Made by a program: the position numbers and the translations under genes
Assembly: GCF_021603645.1 (NCBI RefSeq)
Contig: NZ_BQHJ01000008.1
Span: forward strand, 310,001-374,000
Length of the DNA: 64,000 nucleotides
Source of the DNA: Pseudomonas pseudonitroreducens
GTDB lineage: Bacteria; Pseudomonadota; Gammaproteobacteria; Pseudomonadales; Pseudomonadaceae
Direction: 5' to 3'
The notes under the pieces: model-generated
Told to the model about the DNA's origin: nothing
Databases searched by the model: none
What the model saw: the letters and a program-made list of their open reading frames with translations, nothing else
Part shown: one piece after another, positions 17,457 to 28,277 of the stretch
Numbering within the stretch: position 1 is the stretch's first letter
Layout: every line of letters starts with the position of its first letter

Positions 17457-17500
17457 CACTCTTCACTCGATCATTTTTTTTTGCATATTGAGCGTGAATT

Positions 17501-17866
17501 TCAGAAAAATTGATAAAATATTCCAAATTTATCGATTTTAGCCATTCCTAACCCTTTGATTTCCCTATGCACAATTTTATTTCTACCTGACTTTCTAAGA
17601 TCGCCGGCACGCAGATGGATCGGCGGCTCACCCTCGGGGGTGATGACGCAGTAGCCGTCGAGGAAATGACAGTACTCCCACTTCTCGTAGTTCACCTGGA
17701 ACTTGCCGGGAGTGCAGATCCAGGTGCCCATGATCTTGCTGCCGTCCGCCGACAAGTAGGCGTTGAGGTTGACGGTGTGCGGATCGCCGCCGATGCGCTG
17801 CCACCTGGTGGCGTCCAGCACAGGCGTCGGGCAGGTGTCGCGCAGCACGGTAATGAAGTCGGACAT
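17501..17866 (-). pseudogene. Cupin-domain protein truncated by the transposon
   Basis: The first about 88 residues (from MSDFITVLRD through GEPPIHLRAGD) are a DUF861/EutQ-type cupin with normal host codon use. At about 17600 the sequence becomes AT-rich, and the frame runs on for about 33 unrelated residues before a stop. Family members end in a short conserved beta-strand segment that is missing. The insertion has therefore removed the C-terminus and produced a chimeric reading frame. The rest of the gene should lie at the other end of the element, outside this window. The native substrate is unknown. Confidence 0.75.
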
Positions 17867-18110
17867 GTCAGCTCCAGATCGTTTCGGTGAGGGTTCGCCA
17901 CCCTAGGCATCGACCACCCGGAACGATTGCCTGGTTCCGACATCGGCTTGCCTGCCAGCGCTGCCCAGCCGCTGCCTGACAGATTTGTCATGCACCGCTC
18001 ACCGGGTCGTTATCCACGCTCCTACACGATGCCCGTGGCCCTCGCCACGCCTGGGCGAAAACAACAACAGCAGGCGGTAACCAAACCACCCTGCCCTTGG
18101 GAGCACATCC

Positions 18111-19466
18111 ATGCATCACACGTATCGAAAGTACCGACACAAGTTTCCGCTGGCGGCTTCGCTGCTGGCTCTGGGAGTCGCATCGCCGACCGTCTTCGCC
18201 GAGGCGACCACCGAAGAGAAGCCTGAAGGCTTCATCGAAGGCGCCAGCCTGGAAGTCCTCAACCGCAACCTCTACTTCAACCGCGACACCCGCCATGGCC
18301 AGTCCGCACCGCCGCGCGGCAACGGCTACTCGGAAGTCTGGGCCCACGGGATCATCGGCAAGTTCGAATCCGGCTTCACCCAGGGCACGGTCGGCGTCGG
18401 CGTGGACGCCTTCGCCATGCTTGGCTTCCAGCTCGATACCGGCGATGGCCGCAACGGCGCCGGCAGCTCGGTGGACGTGCTGCCCACCGACAACGACGGG
18501 CGTACCGAAAGCGACTACTCCAAGGCCGGTGGCGCCGCCAAGGTGCGCCTGTGGGACACGGTGCTGAAGGTCGGCGACGTGTTCCCCGAGACTCCCGTGG
18601 TGCACTACGGCGACTCACGCCTGCTGCCCGAATCCTTCCGCGGCTTCACCCTGCAGAACACCAGCCTCGAAGGCCTGACCCTGCAGGGCGGCCGCCTGCA
18701 CGCCATGAGCCAGCCGCAATCGCGGCAGATGGACGACGGCTTCGCCACCTTCTACGCCGGCCCGGTGGATTCCTCCTGGCTCGCCTACGGCGGCGGTGAC
18801 TACACGATCAATGACAATGCCAGCGTCAGCCTCTACAGCAGCCGCCTGAAGGACGCCTGGAACCAGTACTACTTCGGCACCGCGTTGAACTTCCCGCTCA
18901 GCGAGGCAGTGGAGCTGTTCGGCGGCTTCAACTACTACAAGTCGCAGGACGAGGGCCGCGAGCTGCTCGGCGAGTTCAACACCAACATCTGGAGCGCCAG
19001 CGCCGGCGTGCACTTCGGCGCCCACCGCATCGCCGTCAGCCACCAGCGCAACAACGGCAACAACGACTTCGACTACCTGCGCCAGGCCGACTCGATCTAC
19101 CTCGACAACTCCATCCAGTACAGCGACTTCAACTCGCCGAAGGAACGTTCCTGGATGGTCCGCTACGACCTCGACATGGCCACCTACGGCGTGCCCGGCC
19201 TGAGCTTCATGACCCGTTACGCCCGCGGCACCGACGCCGACTACTCCAATGCCAACGCTGTGTACATGCGCCGCGACGACAATGGCGATCCGCTCACTGA
19301 CCAGAAGCGCTGGGAGCGCGACATCGAGGCCAGGTACGTGTTCCAGAAAGGCCAGCTCAAGGACCTGTCCCTGCGCGTGCGCCAGGCGACGACCCGCGCC
19401 ACGGCCTTCGAATCGGACCTGGACGAAGTGCGGCTGATCATCGAGTACCCGTTGGCGGTGCTGTAA
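18111..19466 (+). CDS. OprD-family outer-membrane porin
   Basis: A 451-residue porin of the Pseudomonas OprD (Occ) family, the usual length. Residues 1-30 are a signal peptide ending VFAEA. The mature start GFIEGASLEVLNRNLYFNRD is the OprD-type first strand. Later strands show alternating patterns, and the last residue block (DEVRLIIEYPLAVL) is the typical C-terminal strand. The arginine/tyrosine ladder of these porins takes carboxylate-bearing nutrients such as aromatic acids and amino acids. GGGAGC stands 7 bases before the ATG. Its substrate cannot be told, and the neighbouring cupin gives no clear pathway. Confidence 0.88.
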   Translation: MHHTYRKYRHKFPLAASLLALGVASPTVFAEATTEEKPEGFIEGASLEVLNRNLYFNRDTRHGQSAPPRGNGYSEVWAHGIIGKFESGFTQGTVGVGVDAFAMLGFQLDTGDGRNGAGSSVDVLPTDNDGRTESDYSKAGGAAKVRLWDTVLKVGDVFPETPVVHYGDSRLLPESFRGFTLQNTSLEGLTLQGGRLHAMSQPQSRQMDDGFATFYAGPVDSSWLAYGGGDYTINDNASVSLYSSRLKDAWNQYYFGTALNFPLSEAVELFGGFNYYKSQDEGRELLGEFNTNIWSASAGVHFGAHRIAVSHQRNNGNNDFDYLRQADSIYLDNSIQYSDFNSPKERSWMVRYDLDMATYGVPGLSFMTRYARGTDADYSNANAVYMRRDDNGDPLTDQKRWERDIEARYVFQKGQLKDLSLRVRQATTRATAFESDLDEVRLIIEYPLAVL

Positions 19467-19512
19467 CACCAGCGCCGGGCGGGCGGATGACGGAATTGTC
19501 AGCTGCGCCTCA

Positions 19513-19548
19513 GCCTGCCGTTAGGCGCCCCTGCGTATAACGGCAGGC
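19513..19548. repeat. Perfect 11-bp inverted repeat after the porin gene
   Basis: GCCTGCCGTTA (19513-19523) and TAACGGCAGGC (19538-19548) are exact complements around a 14-base loop, 46 bases after the porin stop. No T-run follows. It probably stabilises the porin mRNA or helps end transcription. Confidence 0.5.
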
Positions 19549-19643
19549 ATCACCGCCCCCAAGGCAACCGGTGATGATTTTCCCCGCAAGACTGCTCCGC
19601 TTCCTGGCGCTCCACGTGCCCCTTTGGAGGAAGAGGAACCCTC

Positions 19644-19668
19644 GGCGCCCGACTGGGCGCCTTTTTTT
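19644..19668 (+). terminator. Intrinsic terminator
   Basis: GGCGCCC and GGGCGCC form a perfect 7-bp stem with a GACT loop, followed by seven T (19662-19668). It lies about 180 bases beyond the porin stop, so it ends either a long porin 3' UTR or a separate small RNA within 19549-19668. Confidence 0.85.
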
Positions 19669-19726
19669 CCCCGAGACAAACCGGCAACCGGCTCAGCCTT
19701 TCAGCGCGGCAGGAGACGCGCCCGGA

Positions 19727-20272
19727 TCAGAACAGCAGGCCCTGGTAGTGCCCTTCGTTGTAGATGGCATCGGCGAGCCCCTGCGCACTCACGTCGTTCC
19801 ACTGGATTCCCATGATCCACGGTTCGTTGTAGGGCCAGAACCGCAACTGCGACTTGTAAACCACGCGCTTGAGCGTCACATCGACAGCCGCGATGCGGTA
19901 CTGGCCTTCGACGTAGAGATTCGACATACCCATTACCTTTCCGCCGTTGGGGGTAATGACCAGCACAAATTGCGCACCGAACTCCTTGGCCTTGGCCAGG
20001 TGGGAATCCGGATCGAGCTCAAGACCGTTGGAGTTCGCGTACTTGACCTGGTATCCGGCCCACTCGAGCTTGCGTGTCAGGCTCTTCTCCAGCAGCGTAT
20101 TGAACTCCGGCTGGGTGCTACCCACCAGCGACATGACATAGATGCTCTTTGACGCCGAGGTGTATCCCTCCGCGATATTGGACTTGGAAACAGCGGTCGG
20201 CTGGCTGGCGCATCCCCCGATCGCGGACAGCGTGACCAGCAGGAGCAATCCCCCGAAAAATTTCTTGAGCAT
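19727..20272 (-). CDS. Outer-membrane-type lipoprotein of unknown function
   Basis: A protein of about 181 residues starting at the ATG at 20272, with GAGAAGG about 10 bases upstream. A lipoprotein signal ends in IGGC, so the mature protein begins Cys-Ala-Ser; Ala-Ser at +2/+3 favours the outer membrane. The mature region is soluble (for example FNTLLEKSLTRKLEWAGYQV and VLVITPNGGKVMGMSNLY). I do not recognise a named family. It lies 81 bases downstream of a small membrane protein gene on the same strand, so the two probably form one operon. Confidence 0.75.
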   Translation of the reverse strand: MLKKFFGGLLLLVTLSAIGGCASQPTAVSKSNIAEGYTSASKSIYVMSLVGSTQPEFNTLLEKSLTRKLEWAGYQVKYANSNGLELDPDSHLAKAKEFGAQFVLVITPNGGKVMGMSNLYVEGQYRIAAVDVTLKRVVYKSQLRFWPYNEPWIMGIQWNDVSAQGLADAIYNEGHYQGLLF

Positions 20273-20353
20273 GAACGGCAAACCTTCTCGTTGTTGTTTG
20301 TTTGACAGCAGAGGGCGCCCCAGCGCCCTGCCAGGTTCCCAAGCGCCCGGCAG

Positions 20354-20764
20354 TCACGCTGCGCTATTGGCGCGAATGACTTTGTTGGCGTCGTAGGACG
20401 TGCGGTACAGCACGTAGAGAGCGAGGATCGGAACCAGCGCGATAGCGGTCCTGAAGAGCGCATAGCCCACCGAGGAAAGCCGCTTGTTGAGCAGGAAGAT
20501 GAACACCAGCATGGCGAGCCAGAACAGCGGCACGAGGAAAAACACGGCAAGGAACAACAGCGGTACACCGCCGGCCATTTGAAAGATCAGCGACGGCAGG
20601 AAACTGGCGAGAAAAGCGGCGCAGAACGAATACTGCATGCGCTTCTTGAGCTTCAGAATATCGGTGGTGGACTGCGTCACGACCAGCTTGGCGGCAGGGG
20701 GCGCATATACCTCTCTGATATCGATCTCCGCGATATTCCCGATCTCGATATTCCGCTCTCTCAT
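20354..20764 (-). CDS. Small inner-membrane protein, unknown
   Basis: A 136-residue protein from the ATG at 20764, with AAGGA 8 bases upstream; an upstream TTG eight codons earlier is less likely. About 45 soluble residues are followed by three hydrophobic segments (FCAAFLASFLPSLIF, LLFLAVFFLVPLFWLAMLVF, ALVPILALYVLY). It precedes the lipoprotein gene, and together they may act in the envelope. No family is recognised. Confidence 0.65.
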   Translation of the reverse strand: MRERNIEIGNIAEIDIREVYAPPAAKLVVTQSTTDILKLKKRMQYSFCAAFLASFLPSLIFQMAGGVPLLFLAVFFLVPLFWLAMLVFIFLLNKRLSSVGYALFRTAIALVPILALYVLYRTSYDANKVIRANSAA

Positions 20765-20959
20765 CCAGGCATCCTTGGCAACATTCAACTGATGGGTGAT
20801 TCAGGAATGGGCTCCCGCGCGGCGCAGCCTGTCGGACCAAATCCCAGGCAATCTCCCACGCGAAAAGCCAGGCTTCCTGCAGCCTGTATCCGAGTTCTTA
20901 CAGATGGGGTGGCATGGTGCCACTTGGCTTGAACGGCGCAAGTGACCCTTGCGCCAATC

Positions 20960-21359
20960 TGGGCGACGGTTCTACCGCCCTCCGGACACTGCAACGCGAA
21001 CGCTCAACCCCGCAGGGCGGATAACCTTCGCGGTTATCCGCCACTTCAGCGTGATCACCGCCCCGCACCAGGCACCGCGGAAGGCTTCGGGCCATCCGGC
21101 GTATGACTGTGAATGCTCATACGCCCCATGGTCGCCTGGAACACCCCTCTCAGGAGTCCTCATCCCGCCGGTGCATCCACCGATACAGCGCCGACAGCAC
21201 CAGCCCTGTAGGGCGAATAACGCGCAGCGTTATCCGCCGTTTGGCGCAGATTTCCGGCCCGCTGGGGGGCAAGCCCTGAGGCACATGGGCCCCTGGCTCG
21301 GCCACGAAGCTCAAGTCGCGACAGGTGCAGCGGCGTATAACCGCAAACGGTTATACGCC
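20960..21359. repeat. Cluster of REP-like palindromes downstream of czcA
   Basis: Four related palindromes: 21014-21042 (GGCGGATAACC/GGTTATCCGCC), 21098-21125 (GGCGTATGA/TCATACGCC), 21207-21239 (GGGCGAATAACGC/GCGTTATCCGCC) and 21332-21359 (GGCGTATAACCG/CGGTTATACGCC, 12-bp perfect arms with a 4-base loop, directly after the czcA stop). All share the GGCG-ATAAC core seen again near 42.2-42.6 kb. The last can serve as transcript end for czcA. No gene lies between 20765 and 21359. Confidence 0.75.
21157..21204 (-). pseudogene. Duplicated 3' tail of czcA (remnant)
   Basis: About 48 bases nearly repeat the end of czcA (21385-21432) with a few mismatches. In the minus frame they encode [17 protein letters not shown] and a stop, against [18 protein letters not shown] in the intact gene. 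The remnant sits between REP-like palindromes, suggesting a palindrome-associated duplication or an earlier second czcA-like gene that has been deleted. Confidence 0.7.
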
Positions 21360-24530
<3,171 letters not shown>

Positions 24531-25781
24531 TCAGTGCGCGTGGGACGCCGAGCTCTTGCCCAGCTCCGACTTGAGAATAAAGCTGCCGGCGGCCGCCACC
24601 TGATCACCCGCAGAAAGTCCCGCCAGCACTTCCACCTGGCCGGCGCTGCGCAGCCCCAGGTCGACCGGGCGCGGGTCGAAGCCTTCGGCACTGCGCACGA
24701 ACACGCTGGGCTTGCCTTCCACCTCCTGGATCGCCTGCTCCGGCACCGCGACCGCCACCTGGCGTGCCTCGCTACTCACCCGCACGTTGACGAACAGACC
24801 GGGGCGCCACGCGCCATCGGGATTGGCCAGGGCAACGCGGGCTACCGCACTGCGGGTCTGCTCACCGAGCAGGTTGCCGACATAACTGACGCGGCCATCG
24901 ACCTGCATGCCCAGGTCCGCCGCCTCCACCCGCGCCGGCTTGCCCACCTGCACCCGCGCCAGGTCCTGCGGCGCCACGCTGAAGCTGGCCCAGACCCGCG
25001 ACAGGTCGGACAGCGTGAAAGCCGCCGTGGTCTCGCTGACCACCTCGCCAGGCACCAGGTGCTTCTCGACCACCACACCGTCGAAAGGCGCACGCAGCTC
25101 GTAGCGATTGCCACCGGCACTGACCGACACGCCGCTCAGTGCGTTGGTCTTCTGCTGCGCATTGGCCAGGGCGATGCGTGCTTCCTCCAGGTCCTGGCGC
25201 GCCTGCAGGTAGTCCTGCTCGGCGGAAATCTTCTCCTGCCAGAGCTCACGCTCGCGCTCGAAGGTCTTGCTTGCCAGGCTCGCCCGGCGCTGGGCGGCAG
25301 CCAGCTCGCTGCGCAGTTCGGAGACCTGCTGACTGGCGATCACCGCCAGCAACTGGCCCTTCTTCACGCTTTGCCCCAGCTCAACCGACACCGACTCCAC
25401 CACGCCGGGAGTACGCGGCACGACGTGGGCGGTGCGGTCCTGGTCGAAACCGATTTCTCCGGGCAGGCTGAACGCCTCGTCCAGCGCCTGCGGGCCGGCG
25501 ATGGCCAACTGGATGCCGGCCGCTTCGATCTGTGCCGGACTCAGGTGCAGCCCCTGCTCCTCGGCCTGGGTTTCCTGTGCGGCGTGGTGCTCGCCGTCGG
25601 CATGGTTCGCCGATTCGGCATGGCGAGTCGGTGCAGCGCTGTTGTGGTGCTCAGCATCGGCATGGGTCGCATCGTCGAGATGGCTGCCGCCAGCCTGTTC
25701 GCTGCCCATCCAGGCGTAAGCGCTGACGCCCAGTGCAGAGGCCAGCAGTACAGCGGCGGCAAGTGGGGTTTTCTTGATCAT
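24531..25781 (-). CDS. czcB: Periplasmic adaptor CzcB
   Basis: A 416-residue membrane-fusion protein. An N-terminal signal or anchor (about residues 8-25) precedes a His/Asp/Glu-rich segment (about 30-72; HADAEHHNS, HADGEHHAAQ) likely to bind Zn or Cd. Lipoyl/barrel-sandwich and coiled-coil hairpin parts follow (GQSVKKGQLLAVI, LRSELAAAQRRASL). It links CzcA to CzcC. Its ATG overlaps the stop of a 64-residue frame in an ATGA, showing translational coupling within the operon. Confidence 0.93.
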   Translation of the reverse strand: MIKKTPLAAAVLLASALGVSAYAWMGSEQAGGSHLDDATHADAEHHNSAAPTRHAESANHADGEHHAAQETQAEEQGLHLSPAQIEAAGIQLAIAGPQALDEAFSLPGEIGFDQDRTAHVVPRTPGVVESVSVELGQSVKKGQLLAVIASQQVSELRSELAAAQRRASLASKTFERERELWQEKISAEQDYLQARQDLEEARIALANAQQKTNALSGVSVSAGGNRYELRAPFDGVVVEKHLVPGEVVSETTAAFTLSDLSRVWASFSVAPQDLARVQVGKPARVEAADLGMQVDGRVSYVGNLLGEQTRSAVARVALANPDGAWRPGLFVNVRVSSEARQVAVAVPEQAIQEVEGKPSVFVRSAEGFDPRPVDLGLRSAGQVEVLAGLSAGDQVAAAGSFILKSELGKSSASHAH

Positions 25782-25972
25782 GGAAGCTCCGGGGAAAATC
25801 CGTCGGCGCCGCGCCGTGGCGCAGGCACCGCAGGGTGATGGAGGGTGCTGAAGAGGTCATGGACGCACCAGTGCGGCGGCAGGCTCGCGGTCGGCGCGGC
25901 GGCGGATGGCGTCAGCGCCGCGAGCAGCAAACCGAACCAGGCACGGCGAGCCTTAACGGGCCGCACCGACAT
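25778..25972 (-). CDS. Small exported protein encoded between czcC and czcB (CzcI-like position)
   Basis: A 64-residue frame with a basic start and a hydrophobic stretch (ARRAWFGLLLAALTPSAAA) like a signal peptide. The mature part of about 40 residues has one Cys and three His (PPHWCVHDL, TLHHPAVP). It overlaps the end of czcC by 20 bases and ends in an ATGA overlap with czcB, filling the gap exactly. Small periplasmic metal-responsive proteins (CzcI type) are known in czc operons, but sequence similarity to them cannot be claimed from reading alone. The precise fit argues that it is translated. Confidence 0.5.
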   Translation of the reverse strand: MSVRPVKARRAWFGLLLAALTPSAAAPTASLPPHWCVHDLFSTLHHPAVPAPRRGADGFSPELP

Positions 25973-27200
25973 CGCCGTAAACCCGCTCGATCCGCCCCCA
26001 GGCGTCGCTGACCTGGGCCAGCGCGCGCAGGTACTGGTCGCGGGCGGTGATCAGGGTGCGCTGGGCATCGAGCACTTCGAGGAAGCCGAACTTGCCCATC
26101 TCGAAGCCGCGCGTGGCGCTTTCCACGGCGCTCTGGGCGCTGGGCAGGATGGTCTGGCGGAAGGCATTCACCTCGCCCTGGGCGGTGCTCCACTGCTGCA
26201 GCGCCTGCTGGGTTTCCTGGCGCAGGCGCAGCTCGGTGGCGTTGCGCAGGTCGCGGGCCTGGTCGGCACGGCGCGACTCGGCAAGGATGTTGCCCTGGTT
26301 GCGGTCGAACAGCGGCAACGGCAGGCTCAGGCCGATCACTGCGATGCGCTCGCGGTTGCCATCCTCGATGGCTTCCTGGCTGCCCAGGCTGACGTCGAGG
26401 TCGGGAATCCGCTGGGTCTTCGCCAGGCGCACGGCGGCCTCGCCTTCATCGATTCGGCTCTGCGCCAGGCGCATTGGCGCGCTGTCGCCCAGGCGACGCA
26501 GCAGCTCATCGGGGCTTGGCAGCCCGGGCAGTGGCTTGCCACTGTCACTGCGCACGCCAGTGAAATCCGCCGAGGCCAGCCCCATCAGCGCGGCCAGCGC
26601 CTGGTTGGCGTCGGCCCGCTCGCGGCGCGCGCGCTCCTGTTCCAGACGCACCTCGGCCAGTTGCACCTGCGCACGGTTGGCCTCCAGCGGCGCTGCCTTG
26701 CCGGCACGCACGCGCCCTTGCGCCGCGACCACGCCACGCTGCGCCAGCGCCACCGACTGCTGTGCCAGGCGCTCGCGCTCCTGGGCCCGCAAGGCGCTGT
26801 AGAAAACCGCGATCACCTCGCCGCGCAGCTGGTTGCGCCGGGCCTCCAGGCTGAGCGCAGCGACGGCCTGGCCGCGCTCTGCGAGTTCCACCCGCGCGCC
26901 TCGCTTGCCGCCCAGCTCCAGCGGCTGGCTGATACCGAGGGTGGTGGTGCGATTGCGCGACTCGGTGCCTTCCTGCTCCCAGGAGAACGTCGGGTTGCGC
27001 AGCAGGCCGGCCTGCTCGCGCAGTCCCTGGGCGATGCCGATTTCCCGGGCACTGGCGGCCAGTTCGGGGTTGCCGCTGGCAGCGGCCTGCAAGGCATCCT
27101 CGATGCCGATCTCGCGGGCCTGCACCCAGGCCGGGAACTGCCCCAGCAGCAGCGCCAGCAGCGTTGCCCAGGCGGCGAATCCAGAACGTCTTGAAAACAC
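25953..27200 (-). CDS. czcC: Outer-membrane efflux protein CzcC
   Basis: A 415-residue TolC/OEP-family protein. The signal peptide ends near WVQARE, followed by the first helical repeat (IGIEDALQAAASGNPELAA). The second repeat begins around DELLRRLGDSAPMRLAQSRI. It forms the outer-membrane channel of the CzcCBA Zn/Cd/Co pump. First gene of the operon, divergent from czcR, with a 400-base control region between them. Confidence 0.93.
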   Translation of the reverse strand: MFSRRSGFAAWATLLALLLGQFPAWVQAREIGIEDALQAAASGNPELAASAREIGIAQGLREQAGLLRNPTFSWEQEGTESRNRTTTLGISQPLELGGKRGARVELAERGQAVAALSLEARRNQLRGEVIAVFYSALRAQERERLAQQSVALAQRGVVAAQGRVRAGKAAPLEANRAQVQLAEVRLEQERARRERADANQALAALMGLASADFTGVRSDSGKPLPGLPSPDELLRRLGDSAPMRLAQSRIDEGEAAVRLAKTQRIPDLDVSLGSQEAIEDGNRERIAVIGLSLPLPLFDRNQGNILAESRRADQARDLRNATELRLRQETQQALQQWSTAQGEVNAFRQTILPSAQSAVESATRGFEMGKFGFLEVLDAQRTLITARDQYLRALAQVSDAWGRIERVYGDVGAAR

Positions 27201-27602
27201 AGCGAACCTCGCACGGTGGAGTCAACTTCGACGGTATTCCGTCATTTCCACCGGCGAATCTAGAAGTGCCTCTCTAGCGACAAGGTGACTGGATAATTAC
27301 AAACATGTAATTGGCCATCCAGCGACTTCCCGTTGTATGTATTTAAAAAGGCTTTGTGCCACTTCCAGGTAACTTCAGGAAACAATTCGCGCCATTCCGA
27401 GAAATTCGCTGACGGCTGAAAAATCCTTTCAGGACAGCCACCTGCATAACTTTGAAGCCTTCAACTGCGATACCAGATGCGACCCCTGCACGATTGACCC
27501 TGAAGTCGCTACAGCTTCTAGACTGCCCGCGCTTTTCACCGGCGGCATGAACTTTCCTGCGCCTGCGGCACCACTCTCCACGTAATTACCGGGTAACTAT
27601 CC
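27201..27602. promoter_or_regulatory. czcC-czcR divergent control region
   Basis: 402 non-coding bases between the divergent operons. Two palindromic motifs with a TTAC/GTAA core stand out: ATTACA-AACA-TGTAAT (27296-27311) about 100 bases before czcC, and GTAATTAC (27582-27589) just before czcR. Such motifs resemble sites of OmpR-type metal regulators. Binding by CzcR at both would give autoregulation and czcCBA activation; this is inferred. Confidence 0.5.
27296..27311. promoter_or_regulatory. Candidate CzcR operator
   Basis: Perfect 6-bp inverted repeat ATTACA/TGTAAT with a 4-base spacer, in the control region between czcC and czcR. Proposed as a response-regulator site because of position and symmetry. 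Confidence 0.45.
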
Positions 27603-28277
27603 ATGAAAATCCTGCTCATCGAGGACGACCACAAGACGGCCGATTATCTGCAACAGGGGCTGAGCGAAAGCGGCTATGTGGTGGATCGCGCGGACAACGG
27701 CGTCGACGGCCTGCACCTGGCCCGACAGTGCGCCTACGACCTGGTCATCCTCGATGTGAACCTGCCGCAGATGGATGGCTGGGACGTACTCGCCAGCCTG
27801 CGCCAGCACAGCGACATTCGCGTGATGATGCTCACCGCCCGCGGCCGTCTCACCGAGCGGGTAAAGGGCTTCGACCTGGGCGCCGACGACTACCTGCTCA
27901 AGCCCTTCGAATTCCCCGAACTGCTGGCCCGCGTGCGTTCACTGATGCGCCGCAGCGAGCGTATCGACCAGCCCCAGGTGCTGGAGATCGGCGGGCTGGA
28001 GCTCGACCCCGGGCGCCACCGTGCCTACCGCGACAGCCAGCGTATCGACCTGACCAGCAAGGAATTCGCCCTGCTGCACCTGCTGATGAGCCGCAGCGGC
28101 GAAGTGCTCTCGCGTACGCAGATCATCTCGCTGGTGTGGGACATGAACTTCGACTGCGACACCAACGTGGTGGAAGTCACCATCCGCCGCCTGCGCGCGA
28201 AGATCGACGATCCCTTTGCCGACAAGCTGATCCATACCCTGCGCGGGGTCGGCTACGTGCTGGAGTCCCGCGCATGA
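27603..28277 (+). CDS. czcR: Response regulator CzcR
   Basis: A 224-residue OmpR/PhoB-family regulator. The receiver domain has Asp51 as phosphoacceptor (VILDVNLPQMDGW) and the usual DDYLLKPFEFPELLAR segment. The C-terminal winged helix contains SKEFALLHLL and the end IHTLRGVGYVLE. It activates metal-efflux genes in response to Zn, Cd or Co; in P. aeruginosa it also lowers oprD expression, which is notable given the OprD-family gene nearby. Its stop overlaps the czcS start in an ATGA. Confidence 0.93.
   Translation: MKILLIEDDHKTADYLQQGLSESGYVVDRADNGVDGLHLARQCAYDLVILDVNLPQMDGWDVLASLRQHSDIRVMMLTARGRLTERVKGFDLGADDYLLKPFEFPELLARVRSLMRRSERIDQPQVLEIGGLELDPGRHRAYRDSQRIDLTSKEFALLHLLMSRSGEVLSRTQIISLVWDMNFDCDTNVVEVTIRRLRAKIDDPFADKLIHTLRGVGYVLESRA

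Larger units (their letters stand above)
8076..17601. mobile_element. Tn7-like transposon, right part (left end not identified)
   Basis: The tnsA-tnsB-tnsC-tniQ operon, the recombinase pair and the intervening gene are clearly AT-rich against the host. The right boundary lies close to 17600, where a host cupin frame turns abruptly into AT-rich sequence. The interior edge (17457-17600) holds short AT-rich repeated and inverted motifs (for example 17512-17518 against 17529-17540) that could be TnsB sites. No matching left end or target duplication was recognised. The element may extend left past 7.6 kb, possibly beyond the window, with hxs and glc as cargo. Confidence 0.7.

Noticed and set aside
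19571-20152. 193-codon frame over the terminator and opposite the lipoprotein
   Set aside because: It runs through a strong terminator and is antisense to a gene with a clear lipobox.
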